NCBI RefSeq assembly: GCF_000740055.1
Contig: NZ_BBJM01000001.1
Location: 89,819-153,818, forward strand
Direction of reading: 5' to 3'
Length of the DNA stretch: 64,000 bases
DNA from: Secundilactobacillus oryzae JCM 18671
Lineage (GTDB): Bacteria; Bacillota; Bacilli; Lactobacillales; Lactobacillaceae
Positions within the stretch are counted from its first letter, which is position 1. Every line of letters starts with the position of its first letter. This document shows, in pieces, positions 63,891 to 64,000 of the stretch. The notes below the pieces were generated by a model. It worked only from the letters and a program-made list of their open reading frames with translations, did no database searches and was not told where the DNA came from. Made by a program: the position numbers and the translations under genes.

Positions 63891-64000
63891 TTAATCCGAA
63901 CAAGCCCGGAATCTTTCAATGGCAGTCTGTTGATGATGTATTTTTAATGGTCGTTGATTAATTAGTTCAAGTGCTGCTAGGATCTCATCAGTCGTTACTT
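63891..64000 (-). CDS. Transposase-like C-terminus (cut by window edge)
   Basis: The last 35 residues of a protein read on the minus strand: VTTDEILAALELINQRPLKI then HHQQTAIERFRACSD and a stop. The INQRP-x-K ... TAxERF pattern resembles the end of IS30-type transposases, which close with a NHRPRK-type stretch before the terminal helix. The rest lies outside the window, so the family is tentative. Confidence 0.5.
   Translation of the reverse strand, partial: VTTDEILAALELINQRPLKIHHQQTAIERFRACSD

Overview
The window reads as a chromosomal segment of a low-to-medium GC Firmicute of the family Lactobacillaceae. The evidence is gene content and order: trmB-ytpP-ytpR-sftA-murC, ecsAB/hit/prsA/yhaMNO, PepV dipeptidase, and an FNR-like protein with the two-cysteine pattern of Lactobacillus FLP. 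Regulatory RNAs agree: T-boxes before argS and leuS and an SMK (SAM-III) box before metK. The murE lacks the DNPR motif of meso-diaminopimelate-adding enzymes. It sits beside an aspartate racemase and a D-aspartate-ligase-type ATP-grasp gene, so an L-Lys-D-Asp(Asn) cross-linked peptidoglycan is predicted. Species cannot be fixed from the sequence alone.

Layout. 0-24 kb is mostly minus strand and housekeeping: mutM (cut by the window edge), polA, a BI-1 protein, murC, sftA, ytpR, ytpP, trmB, ytmP, ecsBA, then hit and prsA on the plus strand, then yhaM-yhaN-yhaO, a YlbF-family protein, a class A PBP, argR and argS. The argS T-box leader lies directly behind a tRNA-Gly gene. 24-32 kb is cell-wall rich: a secreted amidase, racD, aslA-type ligase, murE and an asnB/asnH-type amidotransferase. 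32-34.4 kb holds an FLP-like regulator, CorA and an NAD(P)-binding protein.

34.5-38.2 kb contains three broken genes close together: a secreted small protein with a one-base shift, a DUF975 membrane protein with one extra G in a G7 run, and a DUF805 protein with an in-frame stop. 38-44.5 kb is a mosaic of small genes: PNPOx-like, TspO, tRNA-Leu(CAG), two small unknowns, an OhrR-type regulator, a CPBP protease, a HAD phosphatase, a D-2-hydroxyacid dehydrogenase and MscL. 44.5-58.6 kb is again conserved: a deoxynucleoside kinase with tandem NrdR-like boxes, UspA, pepV, nnrD, a MurJ/YtgP-type flippase, a DUF915 hydrolase, leuS with T-box, a PAP2 phosphatase, mnmM, a DHA2 exporter, a prephenate dehydratase homologue, and metK.

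58.8-64 kb has lineage-specific genes, a 29-codon hydrophobic peptide candidate, a YbjQ protein, and a copper operon (membrane cupredoxin plus copA) under two CopY-type operators. The right edge holds a decayed phage GP20 scaffold-type gene and a transposase-like C-terminus. No CRISPR array, complete prophage or obvious new defence system was found. The best follow-up items are the SPFH plus DUF975-fusion pair, the short plus-strand transcription unit at 41.67-41.80 kb, the tRNA-Gly/T-box fusion, and the NrdR-type control of the nucleoside kinase.
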